64,000 nucleotides of DNA from JBGAPI01 sp044221335 (GCA_044221335.1 JBGAPI010000010.1:50696-114695), one strand, 5' to 3'; counted from the first letter of the stretch, positions 8,494 through 19,041 are shown. Program-made: numbers and translations. The notes: generated from the letters alone by a model not told the origin.

Positions 8494-11400
8494 ATGCAGG
8501 GGAAGGGGCGACGCGGAGTCCTTCGGCGGCTGCTGGCAGTGGTCGCGACGGTCGTCGTTGTCCTCGCTCCGGGCGCCGGCAGCGCAATGCCGCGCAATCC
8601 GCGCTTCGAAACGCTGTCGGTGGACGACGGCCTGCCGCAGGACACGGTCAGCGCGGTCCTGCAGGACCACCAGGGCTTCCTGTGGATCGGCACCCAGGCC
8701 GGGCTGGCGCGCTACGACGGCTACCGCTACACGCTGTTCCAGAACGACCCGGCTGATCCGAGTTCGTTGGGCGACAACTACGTCACCGCGCTGCTGGAGG
8801 ACGACCAGGGTCGGCTGTGGGTCGGCACGCGGGGCGGACTGTTCCGCCTCGATGCCGGACGCCGGCGATTCGAGTCCATCGCTCCGCCGGAATCGGCCGG
8901 AGCCGTCCGTGGCCGGCGCGAGATCAACGCGCTTTTGGCAGAGCGCGATGGCGCGCCGGCCACCGTCACCGCCGTCTGGGTGGCGACGACCAAGGGGCTG
9001 GAACGGATCGACACGCGCGATGACGCGTTCGAGACCTGGCGCCAGAACGACGCCCACGACAGCCGGCCCGCCAGCGACGGCATCCAGTCGCTGGCCGCGG
9101 ATCCCCTGGGCGGACTCTGGATCGGCAGCGGCATGGGACTCGATCGCTGGGACCGCGCCACGCGCCGCTTCAGCCACTACCCGGTCGGCTCGGGCAGGCG
9201 CGACAACGTCGTCCAGACCCTGCACTGGAGCCACAACGGCCGCCTGTGGATCGGAACGCAGAGCGGCGTGCGCAGCTGGCGACCCGACGCCGAGGCGGCG
9301 CCCCGGATCGAGCCCGCCGACCTGCCGGCGGACGACATCCGCGCATTGCTCGAAACGGCCGATGGCGCCATCTGGATCGGCACCTACGCCAGCGGCCTCT
9401 ACCGCTACGACCCGGCGGGCCCGAGCCTGACGAACTATCGCCACCAGGCACAGGATTCGGACAGCCTGGCGTCCAACGACGTGCAGTCGCTGTATGTCGA
9501 CCGCAGCGACACCCTGTGGATCGGCAGCTGGACGGGCGGCGTCAGTCGCCTCGGCTTGCGCGGTGGCGGCTTCGAGCGCTACCTCAGCGTCAGCGGCGAT
9601 GCCGCGTCGCTCAGCGACTCGCGGGTCCGCGGCGTCACCGGTGACCGCCGCGGCAGTATCTGGCTGGCGACGATGGGCGGTGGAATCAACCGTCTCGACA
9701 CCGCTACCGGTCGCTTCCGTTCCTATCTGCCGACGCAGCGTCCCGGCGAAATGCTGCTCGACCTGCGGGTGAACTGCATCGCCATCGACGGCGGCGGCGG
9801 GATCTGGGCGGGCACCGTCGGTGGGCTTGCGCGCGTCGATCCGGCCGCCGGGCGCTACACGCTCATGGACCTCGGCGCGCTGCCGGCGGCGCTGGAATCC
9901 GTCTTCGCGCTGCAGTTCGACGGCAACGGCGACCTATGGATCGGGACCGAGGGTGGCGCGCTGCGACGCCGGGCTGCCGATGGCGGACTGGACGTCTTCG
10001 TATCGCGGCCCGACCGCAGCGACAGCCTGCCTCCCGGCCGGGTCGCCGCGTTCCTGCTCGACCGGGACGGAACGCTCTGGATCGGCACCTATTCCGGACT
10101 CGCCCGCCTCGAACGCGATCGCGGGAGCTTCACCCGCTTCCACCACGATCCGGCGCGTGCGGACAGCCTGAGCCAGGATCGTGTCAACGACCTCTTCGAA
10201 GACCGCGCCGGCCGGCTGTGGGTGTCGACGGCCGGCGGGCTCAACCGGGTCGATTCGAAGAACGGGGCGGCGCTCGCGTTCCACGCGTACTCACGCCACG
10301 ACGGCCTGGCGTCCGACGTGATCGGCAAGGTGCTCGAGGGTCACGATGGCGAACTGTGGATCAGCACCATCGCGGGCCTCAGCCGCCTCGACGTCGAGCA
10401 CGGCGCGATCCGCAACTTCGGCGCCGGCGACGGCCTGATCACCGGCTCCTTCTACGTGAACTCCGGCTACGCCGACTCGGATGGGCGGCTGTACTTCGGA
10501 GGACAGCACGGCCTGCTGTCGTTCCTACCGACCGACATCGCCAGCAACCCGCTGCCGCCGGAGGTGCGGATCACCGAATTGCGCGTCTTCAACGCACCGG
10601 TCCGGGGCGATGCGCGACCCGCCGACGTCGCGTTCGACGGCGACATCGGCGACGCCGGGGAACTGCGGCTCGGCCCGGCGGCCGCGGTGTTCTCGCTGGA
10701 GTTCGCCGCCCTGCACTTCTCCGATCCGGCACGCAACCGCTACGCCCACCAGCTGGTCGGCGTCGATCCCGACTGGGTCCTGACCGGCGCCGACCAGCGC
10801 AGCGCGACCTACACCAACCTCGACGCCGGCCGCTATACCTTCCGGGTCAGGGCGGCCAACAAGGACGGCGTCTGGAACGAGACCGGCGCCAGCCTGATGA
10901 TCGTGGTCGTGCCGCCGTGGTGGCGCACGTGGTGGTTCCGACTGGCCCTGCTGGCCGCCGCCGTCTCCGCGGTCGCCGCGGTGATCCGGCTGCGCGTGCG
11001 CGGGCTCGAGCAGCAGCGGCTGCAGCTGGCGCAGGAGGTGTCGGCGCGGACCTCCGAGGTGGTGCGCCAGAGGGACGAGATCGTCCAGCAGAAGGAGCTG
11101 CTCGAGCTCGGCCGCAACGACCTCTCAGTGCTCGGCGAGATCGGGCGCGAGATCACCGCGACGCTCGACCAGGATGCCGTGGTCCGGACGCTCGACCGCA
11201 ACGTGCACGCCCTGCTCGAAGTCACTACCTTCGCGATCTACCTGCTCGATGCCCCGGGCCGCACCTTGCGCCAGGTGCTGAGGATGGAGGACGGCGTGGA
11301 GCTGCCGGACCACAGCATCGCGCTGGGCCATCCGACCAGCGACTCGGCGCGCTGCGTGCGCGAGCTCCGCGAGATCCTGGTCGACGTCGCCGATCCTGCC

Positions 11401-13431
11401 GGCGATCCGAACCACGTGCCCGGGTCGCTGCAGACGCTGAGCCGACTGTTCGCGCCGCTGGCGATCGGCGAGCGGGTGCTCGGGGTGATGTCGGTGCAGT
11501 CGCAGCGACGCCATGCCTACGCTGCCCGCGAGCAGATGATCTTCCGCACCTTGTGCGCCTACGGCGCGATCGCGCTCGACAATGCCGCTGCCTACCGCCG
11601 GCTGGCCGCGATCGACGCCGAGCTCGGCCGCTCGCTGCGCGACCAGCAGCTGATCCTGGACCATGCCGCGGCCGCGATCTTCTTCGTCCGCGACCACCGC
11701 ATCCTGCGCTGCAATTCCGGCATGGAACAGATCCTCGGCTACCCCCCCGGGGCGCTCACCGGCGCGTCCACCGAGATCTACTTCCCGAGCCACTCCGACT
11801 GGGAGGCGATGAACCGGCGGAACTTCCCGCAGATCGCCGCGGGTGAAGTGTCGACCGGCGAGTGCCAGGTCCAGCGCCGCGACGGCAGCCTGATCTGGAT
11901 GGCCTACCGCGGCCGCGCGGTGGAACCGCAGGCGCCCGAGCAGGGCACCATCTGGGTGGCCCACGACATCACCGAGCGCAAGCAGGCCGAGGCCGAACTG
12001 GAACGTGTGCTCCGCGACCAGCAGCTGATCTGGGACAACCTCAGCGGCGCGGTCGTGCTGACCCGCGACCGCATCATCGTGCGCTGCAGCCGCGGCGCCG
12101 AGGAAATGCTCGGCTATGCACCGGGGACACTGCAGGGCAAGTCGGCGCGCTGCTACTTCCCTTCCGATCACGCCTTCGAAGAGTACGGGCGGCGCACCTA
12201 CCCGGTGCTGGCCGCCGGCGAGGTCGCCCAGTCCGAGGTGCAATGGCAGCGCCTCGACGGCACGCTGATGTCGGGCTTTACCAGCGGCCGCGCAGTCGAC
12301 CCGTCCGACCTCTCCGCCGGCGTGGTGTGGATGGCGCAGGACATCAGCGAAAAGAAGCGCGAGGAGGAAGAGCTGATCGAGGGCAAGCGCAAGGTCGAGC
12401 TCGCGCTCCGCCAGGTCGAGGCCACCCAGCGCCAGGTCACGGTGCTCTCCGAACTGGTCGGCTACTTGCAGGCCTGTCCCGACGAAGGCGAGGCCTGCGC
12501 CTGCATCGCGGAATACGGACCGCGCCTGTTCCCGGGCGGCCGCGGCCGCCTCTACCTCAGCCGCAAGGGCGAAGACCTGCTGTCGGCGGCGGCCTGGGGA
12601 CCGGACAACGCCACGCCGGCCGTCGCCGCGCTGCGCAACGACGACTGCTGGGCGCTGCGCCGCGGGCAGGTCTACCGGGTCGACCAGCCCGTGTTGGCCC
12701 TGCCCTGCCCGCATCTCGGCGCCGACGCCCGCAATTGCGCCTGCAGTTGCGTACCGCTGATGGCGCAGGGCGACACCATCGGCCTCCTGCACGTGGCGCA
12801 CGCCGGGCTGTCCGATGGCGTCGCCATCGATCTCGCGCAGAACCTGGCAGTGGCGATGGCCGAGCAGGCCGCGCTGGCCCTGGCGAACATCCGCCTGCGC
12901 GAGGCGCTGACCCAGCAATCGGTCCGGGACCCGCTCACCAGCCTGTACAACCGCCGCTACCTGCAGGACAGCATCGTCCGCATGCTGGGCCGCTGCCGTC
13001 GCGACGGCATAGCCCTGTCGGTGCTGATGATCGACGTCGACCACTTCAAGAAGTTCAACGATACCTATGGCCATCACGCGGGCGACCACGTCCTGGTCGA
13101 GATGGCAAGGCTGGTCGCCGCGCGCTTCGGCGGCATCGACGTCGCCTGCCGCTATGGCGGCGAGGAATTCATCGTGCTGCTGCCGGGCCGCACGCTGACC
13201 GAGGCCGCCGCACGCGCGCTGGAGCTTCTGGACGCGGTGCGGGCGCTGCGACTCACCCACGACAACCGCAGCCTGGGCCGGATCACCGCATCGCTCGGCC
13301 TCGCGCAGTTCCCCTTGCATGGCAGCGCGGCGACCGAACTGATCGCCGCTGCCGACAGCGCGCTGTATCGCGCCAAGCAGGGCGGACGCGATCGGCTGGT
13401 GACGGCTGCCGATGCCCTGGAGGCGAGCTGA
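8494..13431 (+). CDS. Large membrane diguanylate cyclase: propeller-Y_Y_Y-TM-GAF-PAS-PAS-GAF-GGDEF
   Basis: 1645 residues. A signal peptide (about residues 1-30) leads into a periplasmic ligand-binding-type propeller with many WIGT-like repeats (residues 35-690). A Y_Y_Y domain (about 735-810) and a membrane helix (about 812-833) follow. The cytoplasmic part carries a coiled coil, GAF (about 878-1045), two PAS domains (1050-1165, 1175-1290), a second Cys-rich GAF (1315-1465) and GGDEF (1475-1640). The active-site loop is GGEEF at 1555-1559, so diguanylate cyclase activity is expected. The allosteric I-site reads GGID instead of RxxD. Propeller-Y_Y_Y sensors more often end in histidine kinases; this one signals through c-di-GMP. 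Its paralogue begins 3 bp after its stop. Confidence 0.9.
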   Translation: MQGKGRRGVLRRLLAVVATVVVVLAPGAGSAMPRNPRFETLSVDDGLPQDTVSAVLQDHQGFLWIGTQAGLARYDGYRYTLFQNDPADPSSLGDNYVTALLEDDQGRLWVGTRGGLFRLDAGRRRFESIAPPESAGAVRGRREINALLAERDGAPATVTAVWVATTKGLERIDTRDDAFETWRQNDAHDSRPASDGIQSLAADPLGGLWIGSGMGLDRWDRATRRFSHYPVGSGRRDNVVQTLHWSHNGRLWIGTQSGVRSWRPDAEAAPRIEPADLPADDIRALLETADGAIWIGTYASGLYRYDPAGPSLTNYRHQAQDSDSLASNDVQSLYVDRSDTLWIGSWTGGVSRLGLRGGGFERYLSVSGDAASLSDSRVRGVTGDRRGSIWLATMGGGINRLDTATGRFRSYLPTQRPGEMLLDLRVNCIAIDGGGGIWAGTVGGLARVDPAAGRYTLMDLGALPAALESVFALQFDGNGDLWIGTEGGALRRRAADGGLDVFVSRPDRSDSLPPGRVAAFLLDRDGTLWIGTYSGLARLERDRGSFTRFHHDPARADSLSQDRVNDLFEDRAGRLWVSTAGGLNRVDSKNGAALAFHAYSRHDGLASDVIGKVLEGHDGELWISTIAGLSRLDVEHGAIRNFGAGDGLITGSFYVNSGYADSDGRLYFGGQHGLLSFLPTDIASNPLPPEVRITELRVFNAPVRGDARPADVAFDGDIGDAGELRLGPAAAVFSLEFAALHFSDPARNRYAHQLVGVDPDWVLTGADQRSATYTNLDAGRYTFRVRAANKDGVWNETGASLMIVVVPPWWRTWWFRLALLAAAVSAVAAVIRLRVRGLEQQRLQLAQEVSARTSEVVRQRDEIVQQKELLELGRNDLSVLGEIGREITATLDQDAVVRTLDRNVHALLEVTTFAIYLLDAPGRTLRQVLRMEDGVELPDHSIALGHPTSDSARCVRELREILVDVADPAGDPNHVPGSLQTLSRLFAPLAIGERVLGVMSVQSQRRHAYAAREQMIFRTLCAYGAIALDNAAAYRRLAAIDAELGRSLRDQQLILDHAAAAIFFVRDHRILRCNSGMEQILGYPPGALTGASTEIYFPSHSDWEAMNRRNFPQIAAGEVSTGECQVQRRDGSLIWMAYRGRAVEPQAPEQGTIWVAHDITERKQAEAELERVLRDQQLIWDNLSGAVVLTRDRIIVRCSRGAEEMLGYAPGTLQGKSARCYFPSDHAFEEYGRRTYPVLAAGEVAQSEVQWQRLDGTLMSGFTSGRAVDPSDLSAGVVWMAQDISEKKREEEELIEGKRKVELALRQVEATQRQVTVLSELVGYLQACPDEGEACACIAEYGPRLFPGGRGRLYLSRKGEDLLSAAAWGPDNATPAVAALRNDDCWALRRGQVYRVDQPVLALPCPHLGADARNCACSCVPLMAQGDTIGLLHVAHAGLSDGVAIDLAQNLAVAMAEQAALALANIRLREALTQQSVRDPLTSLYNRRYLQDSIVRMLGRCRRDGIALSVLMIDVDHFKKFNDTYGHHAGDHVLVEMARLVAARFGGIDVACRYGGEEFIVLLPGRTLTEAAARALELLDAVRALRLTHDNRSLGRITASLGLAQFPLHGSAATELIAAADSALYRAKQGGRDRLVTAADALEAS

Positions 13432-13434
13432 ACC

Positions 13435-16400
13435 ATGGGCACCCGCGCGCCCCGATGGTCCTCCCCGGTGCATCGCCCCGCGTCGGCTGTCGCTGTCGTC
13501 CTCCTGCTCGCGCTGGCGCTGCTGCTGCCGCGCGCCGCGGCCGCGCTGCCGCTCGATCGCGGCTACTTCCAGTTCGTGCGCAATCGCTGGTCCTTCGAGG
13601 AGGGACTGCCGCAGCAGACCGTGCATGACATCACCCAGGACCACGAGGGATACCTCTGGCTCGCCACCGATTCGGGGCTCGCCCGGTTCGACGGCGTCAC
13701 CTTCGAGGTGTTCCAGCGCGACCGTTATCCGACCCTGGCGACCAATTTCGTGTCCGCACTGCACGTCGATCGCGGCGGTCGCCTGTGGGTCGGCACCAAC
13801 CGCGGCGCGGCCTACCTGCGGGAGGGCTCCTTCCATCCGCTGGCTTCGCCAGCCGGAGAGCTCGGGGAGATCGGCGACTTTGCCGAGGACAGCGACGGCA
13901 ACCTGTACCTGGCCGGACCCCGGCTCTACCGTCTCGCGGCCGGCGCCGCCGAAGCGAACGTGGTCCCCGGCATCGACGGACCGGTGCGCGGGCTGGTACT
14001 TCACGACGGCCGCGTCTGGGTCGCCGCGAAAGGCGTGCTGGCCCGGCTCGAAGGCCGCGAGGCGCAGCTGGTGCGGACCGACGTCGAGCGTCTCCCGGAC
14101 GTCAACCAGCTGCTCAGTCTCGATCGGGAGCGACTGCTCCTGGTGACGGCCGCCGGCCTGCACGTGTATCAGGATGGCCGCCTCCGGCGCCTCGCCCTCG
14201 ATGACCCGCGCCAGACCCGGCTCCACCTGTCGACCAACAGCTACAACCGCGCCATCGTCGACGACGCCGGGTCGGTCTGGGTCGGATCGTTCGAAGCCCT
14301 GCTGCGGCTGGATCCGCAACTGCGCGTGATCGACGCCATTCCCACCGACGCCCCCGACGGCATCGACAACCCGATCAGCTTCTTCCAGGACCGCGAGCAC
14401 AACCTCTGGATCGGCAGCCGCCTCCATGGCGCCACCCGCCTGTGGGCCGGTCGCGCGCAGTTGTTCGGCCGCGCCGACGGCCTCGGCGAGCCCCAGGTAT
14501 GGACCCTGCTGCCGGACGGCGACCAGCACCTGCTGGTCGGCACCTATCGCGGCATCTACCGGTTCGACGGACGCCGCTTCGCGCCCTGGGTGGCAGCGGA
14601 AGCCCTCGCCTCCGGCGACGCCTACAGCATGCACCGCACGGCCGACGGAACGCTGTGGGTCGGCGGCGAGCACGGACTGAGCGAGATCCTCCCGGGCGCG
14701 GAGCGGAAGGTTCGCGCCATCGACCTGTTGGCGCGGCACAAGGTGTTCAATCTGGCGAGCGACGCCGACGGCACGCTGTGGGCGGCGACGTCGCAAGGCC
14801 TCTACCGTCGGCGCGCCGGCGAATTCAGCCGCGTCGGCCAGGACGACGGCATCGACGAGGCCGTCGTCCCGCTGCGCGACCACGGCGGCACGCTCCGGAT
14901 CGGAACCCGCAAGGGACTGTTCCGGCTGGACGGCGACCACTTCGTTCGCCATCCCGACGCCCGCCTGGGCAAGACCTTCGTCTCCAGCATCCTCGACAAC
15001 GACGACGGCACCCTCCTGGTCGGCACTTATGACGACGGCCTGTACGTGCTCGACGGTCGGGCCGATGCGGCCGTCCGGCAGCATGTCGCCATGCCGTCGG
15101 TCGGCATCACCGGCCTGCTGCGCACGCCCGACGGCATGCTGTGGCTGACCAGCCTGCAGGGTGCGCTGCGGGTGCCGTACGCCGATCTTGCTTCCCTCGG
15201 CGAGCGGGCCAACGCGTCCTATCTGGTCAGCCTGGGCGAGAAGCCCGGCAGCCAGAAGGCGCGCTGCTGCAACGGCGTCAGCGACACCCACCTGCTGCTC
15301 CATCGGGACGCCGTGCTGTTCGCCAGCAGCCTCGGGGTGCTGAAGATCCCGCTCCGCGAAGCCGGCACGGTGGCGTCGCCGCCGCCGGCAAGAGTCCAGA
15401 CCCTGCGCAATCACCAGCAGACGCGGACGCTGGATACGGCAACGGTCGTCCTCGACGGCGCCGACCGGGACGTCGAGATCGGCTACACGGCGCTCGGATA
15501 CCAGGACCCGCAGAACATCCGCTTCCGCTATCGCCTGCTCGGAATGAGCGAGCAGTGGGTCGACGCCGGCGCGCGCCGCACCGCCTACTTCACCGGCCTG
15601 CCCGGCGGCAGCTACCGCTTCCAGGTGCTCGCCGCGAACAACGGCGGGGACTGGGCCACGCAGCCCGCGGAGGCGAGCTTCGAGGTCCCCCTGCGCTGGC
15701 ACGAGCGGACCTCGACCCGCCTCGCGATGGTGCTGCTCGCTGCCGCCGGCGTGGCCGGAGTGTTCTGGCTGGCACTGGGTCGGCAGCGCCAGCGGCGGCG
15801 CGAGCTGGAGAGTGTCGTCGCCGCCCGCACCGCCGAACTGACCGCCGTGAACCGCGAACTCGAGCAGCGCCAGAACGTGATGGCGGTGCTGGACGAGATC
15901 GGCCGCGAGATCACCGCCACGCTCGACCAGGAGGCGGTCTGCCGCACCCTGGCGCGGCATGTCCACGCGTTGCTCGACGCCACCACCTTCGGCATCTACC
16001 TGCTCGACGCGGACGGCCGGGCGCTGGTATCGGCGTTGCGGATGGAAGCCGGCGCCGACCTGCCGGAGCGCCGCATCGATGCGACCCGCGCCGAGTTCAG
16101 CAGCGTGCGCTGCCTCCGCGAGCGGCGCGTCGTGCTGGTCGACTTGTCCCCCGGCGACGACGACCCGGCCCACGTTCCCGGGACGATCCGGACCCTGAGC
16201 CGCCTGTTCGCACCGCTGTCGATCGGTGCGCGCATGCTCGGCACGATCACCGTGCAGTCGCCGCGGCAGCGGGCCTACGGCGAGCGCGACAAGTCCATCC
16301 TGCGCACCCTCGCCGCCTACGGTTCGATCGCGCTGGACAATGCGGGCGCCTATCGCCGCCTCGCCGACGCCGACGCGGAGGTGCAGCGCATGCTGCGCGA

Positions 16401-19041
16401 GCAGCAGGCGTGGCTCGAGCAGGAGGTCGGCGCCCGTACCGCCGAGGTGCTGCGCCAGAAAGAACAGATCGAGCAGGCCCACACCACCCTGTCGGTGCTC
16501 GGCGAGATCGGCCGCGAGATCACCGCGGTGCTGGACGAGCAGGACATCTGCAGCATCCTGCATCGCCACGTGCAGCACCTCCTCGATGCCACCACCTTCG
16601 GCGTCTATCGGCTCGACGAGTCGCGGCACACGCTGACCTCGGTCGTCCGGATCGAGGACGGCAAGACCCTGAGTCCGCGGCAGCAGGCCCTCGACCATCC
16701 GGCGTCGAACACCGCACGCTGCGTACGCGAGCGGCGCGAGATCCTGATCGAGAACGATGCGGACGACACGTCGACGTCCGTGGTCCCCGACACCCTGCCG
16801 ATCCGCACCGCCCTGTTCGCGCCGCTGCCGATCGGCGACCAGGTGCTGGGCTCCATCACCGTCCAGTCGCCGCGACCCCACGCCTACGGCGAGCGCGAAC
16901 GGATGATCTTCCGCACGCTCTGCGGCTATGCCGCCATCGCGCTGTCGAACGCCGCCGCCTATCGCCGCCTGCGCGAGTCCGACGCCGAGGTCCAGCGGGT
17001 GCTGCGCGAGCAGCAGGCCTGGCTGGAACAGGAAGTCGCGGCACGCACCGCCGAGGTGCTGGGACAGAAGGCCGACGTCGAGCTCGCGCACCTGACCCTG
17101 TCGACCCTGAGCGACATCGGCCGCGAGATCACCGCCGTCCTGGTCGAGCGGGAAGTCTGCGAGATCCTCTGCCGGCGCGTGCAGGAACTGGTCGACGCCA
17201 GCTCCTTCTCCCTGTTCCGCCTGGACGGCGACGGCCGCGGACTGACCACGCTGCTGCGGTCGGAGGACGGCCGGGAGCTGCCGTCGGTGCATCTCGCCAT
17301 CGACGACCCGGTCTCGAAGTCCGCCCGCTGCGCGCGCGAGCGCGTGGAGCTCGCGTTCGACCTCGACCCCGAACAGCCCAACCCGACCCACGTTCCGGGC
17401 ACGCTGAAGACATTGAGCCTGCTGTTCGCCCCGCTGGCGATCGGCGAGCGCCTGGTCGGCGTGATGACGGTGCAGTCTCTGCAGCGCCATGCCTACCGCG
17501 AACGCGAGCGGATGATCTTCCGCACGCTCTGCGCCTACGGCGCGATCGCGCTCGACAACGCCGCCGCCTACCAGCGGGTCTCGGAGGCCGAGGCCGCGAT
17601 GCAGCGGGTGCTGCGCGAGCAGCAGCTGCTGTTCGACTTCTCGACCGGCGCGATCTATTTCACCCGCAACCGCGTGATCGAACGCTGCAACCGCGGCATG
17701 GAGGCGATGACCGGCTACCGCGCGGACCAGCTGATCGGCAACACCACCCGCATGCTGATGGCCTCGGACGAGGCCTACGAGGCGGCCGGGCGCCAGGTCC
17801 ACGCCCAGCTCGCCAACGGCGGCCAGGCCAGCGGCGAGGCCGAGCTGGTCCGCCGCGACGGCAGCCGCGGACAGATCCTGTATTCCGGCAAGGCGATCGA
17901 TCCCGAGGACCTCGGCCAGGGCGTGGTCTGGGTCGGCCAGGACATCACCGCGATCAAGAGCCAGGAGATCGAGCTGCGCGAGGGCAAGCACCAGCTCGAA
18001 CAGTCGCTCAGGCAGATCGAGCACACCCATCGGCAGGTCTCGCTGCTCAGCGAATTCAACAGCTTCCTGCAGTCCTGCCCGAGCGCGGCGGACGCCTATG
18101 CGTGCATCACCGGCTACGGTCCGCGGGTGTTCCCCGGCAGCGTCGGCGCCGTCTATCTGTTCGAGGACGGCGAGCAGGACTTGTACGAGGCGGGGCACTG
18201 GTGCGAGGCACACGACGCCGGGCCGCGCCTGACCTATTTCATCGCTTCGGACTGCTGGGCACTGCGCCGCGGCCAGGCCTACCGTGTCGACCAGCCCAGC
18301 GGCGTGCTGTGCTGTCGCCATGTCACGGCCCTCGGTGGCGGCCGCTGGCCCTACGACTGCGTGCCGCTGGTCGCGCAGGGCAAGACCTTCGGACTGCTGT
18401 TCGTCGAGCATCGCGCCTGCGGCGCCGCCGGCGCGGTCGAAGCGCCGCATGGCCTGGTGAAGGCGATGGCCGAGCAGGCCGCCCTCGCGCTCGCCAACCT
18501 GCGGCTGCGCGAGGCGCTCGTGCAGCTGTCGATCCGCGATCCGCTGACCGGGCTGGCGAACCGCCGTCACATGCAGGAGGTGCTACCGGCGGCGCTGGCG
18601 CGCTGCGGCCGCGACGGCGCCGCGCTGGCCCTGCTGATGATCGACATCGACCACTTCAAGCGGATCAACGACAGTCACGGCCACCCGGCCGGCGACGCCG
18701 TGCTGCATGGCGTCGCCCGACTGGTCCTGGAGCGCTTCCGCGACCCGGCGGTGGCCTGCCGCTACGGCGGCGAGGAGTTCGTCGTCGTGCTGCCCGGCTG
18801 CACGCTGGAACATGCCGAACGGCAGGCCGAGGAACTGCTCGCCGCGGTGCGCGCGCTGCGGCCGAGTCACGGCAACCGCGAGCTCGGCATCGTGACCGCT
18901 TCGATCGGCATCGCGGTGTTCCCCCGCCACGGCCGCACGGCAGGAACCCTGGTGGCGACCGCCGACGCTGCGCTTTACCAGGCCAAGCTGTCCGGCCGCG
19001 ACCGGGTGTTCGTCGCGCCGGAGATCGAGGATCTGGTCTGA
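13435..19041 (+). CDS. Large membrane diguanylate cyclase: propeller-Y_Y_Y-TM-GAF x3-PAS-GAF-GGDEF
   Basis: 1868 residues. A signal peptide (hydrophobic AVAVVLLLALALLLP) is followed by a propeller (about 40-650), Y_Y_Y (about 675-755) and a membrane helix (about 763-782). Three successive GAF modules follow, each opening with an (I/L)xxIGREITA(T/V)L motif whose Ile codon lies at residues 822, 1025 and 1228. The spacing is exactly 203 codons both times, with conserved coiled-coil linkers (EQQAWLEQEV, ARTAEVL). Then come PAS (about 1395-1510), a Cys-rich GAF (1535-1690) and GGDEF (1700-1865). The active loop is GGEEF at 1778-1782; the I-site position reads RDPA rather than RxxD. It is clearly a paralogue of the upstream gene, starts 3 bp after it and is probably co-transcribed. 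The ligand sensed is unknown. Confidence 0.9.
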   Translation: MGTRAPRWSSPVHRPASAVAVVLLLALALLLPRAAAALPLDRGYFQFVRNRWSFEEGLPQQTVHDITQDHEGYLWLATDSGLARFDGVTFEVFQRDRYPTLATNFVSALHVDRGGRLWVGTNRGAAYLREGSFHPLASPAGELGEIGDFAEDSDGNLYLAGPRLYRLAAGAAEANVVPGIDGPVRGLVLHDGRVWVAAKGVLARLEGREAQLVRTDVERLPDVNQLLSLDRERLLLVTAAGLHVYQDGRLRRLALDDPRQTRLHLSTNSYNRAIVDDAGSVWVGSFEALLRLDPQLRVIDAIPTDAPDGIDNPISFFQDREHNLWIGSRLHGATRLWAGRAQLFGRADGLGEPQVWTLLPDGDQHLLVGTYRGIYRFDGRRFAPWVAAEALASGDAYSMHRTADGTLWVGGEHGLSEILPGAERKVRAIDLLARHKVFNLASDADGTLWAATSQGLYRRRAGEFSRVGQDDGIDEAVVPLRDHGGTLRIGTRKGLFRLDGDHFVRHPDARLGKTFVSSILDNDDGTLLVGTYDDGLYVLDGRADAAVRQHVAMPSVGITGLLRTPDGMLWLTSLQGALRVPYADLASLGERANASYLVSLGEKPGSQKARCCNGVSDTHLLLHRDAVLFASSLGVLKIPLREAGTVASPPPARVQTLRNHQQTRTLDTATVVLDGADRDVEIGYTALGYQDPQNIRFRYRLLGMSEQWVDAGARRTAYFTGLPGGSYRFQVLAANNGGDWATQPAEASFEVPLRWHERTSTRLAMVLLAAAGVAGVFWLALGRQRQRRRELESVVAARTAELTAVNRELEQRQNVMAVLDEIGREITATLDQEAVCRTLARHVHALLDATTFGIYLLDADGRALVSALRMEAGADLPERRIDATRAEFSSVRCLRERRVVLVDLSPGDDDPAHVPGTIRTLSRLFAPLSIGARMLGTITVQSPRQRAYGERDKSILRTLAAYGSIALDNAGAYRRLADADAEVQRMLREQQAWLEQEVGARTAEVLRQKEQIEQAHTTLSVLGEIGREITAVLDEQDICSILHRHVQHLLDATTFGVYRLDESRHTLTSVVRIEDGKTLSPRQQALDHPASNTARCVRERREILIENDADDTSTSVVPDTLPIRTALFAPLPIGDQVLGSITVQSPRPHAYGERERMIFRTLCGYAAIALSNAAAYRRLRESDAEVQRVLREQQAWLEQEVAARTAEVLGQKADVELAHLTLSTLSDIGREITAVLVEREVCEILCRRVQELVDASSFSLFRLDGDGRGLTTLLRSEDGRELPSVHLAIDDPVSKSARCARERVELAFDLDPEQPNPTHVPGTLKTLSLLFAPLAIGERLVGVMTVQSLQRHAYRERERMIFRTLCAYGAIALDNAAAYQRVSEAEAAMQRVLREQQLLFDFSTGAIYFTRNRVIERCNRGMEAMTGYRADQLIGNTTRMLMASDEAYEAAGRQVHAQLANGGQASGEAELVRRDGSRGQILYSGKAIDPEDLGQGVVWVGQDITAIKSQEIELREGKHQLEQSLRQIEHTHRQVSLLSEFNSFLQSCPSAADAYACITGYGPRVFPGSVGAVYLFEDGEQDLYEAGHWCEAHDAGPRLTYFIASDCWALRRGQAYRVDQPSGVLCCRHVTALGGGRWPYDCVPLVAQGKTFGLLFVEHRACGAAGAVEAPHGLVKAMAEQAALALANLRLREALVQLSIRDPLTGLANRRHMQEVLPAALARCGRDGAALALLMIDIDHFKRINDSHGHPAGDAVLHGVARLVLERFRDPAVACRYGGEEFVVVLPGCTLEHAERQAEELLAAVRALRPSHGNRELGIVTASIGIAVFPRHGRTAGTLVATADAALYQAKLSGRDRVFVAPEIEDLV

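Noticed and set aside
11125..18570. Very long open frame of about 2480 codons on the minus strand
   Set aside because: It lies antisense to the two propeller-GGDEF genes, has a low-complexity composition rich in Arg, Gly, Ala, Gln and Val, and shows no domain. It is an effect of 70% GC DNA with G/C in third positions of the real genes.
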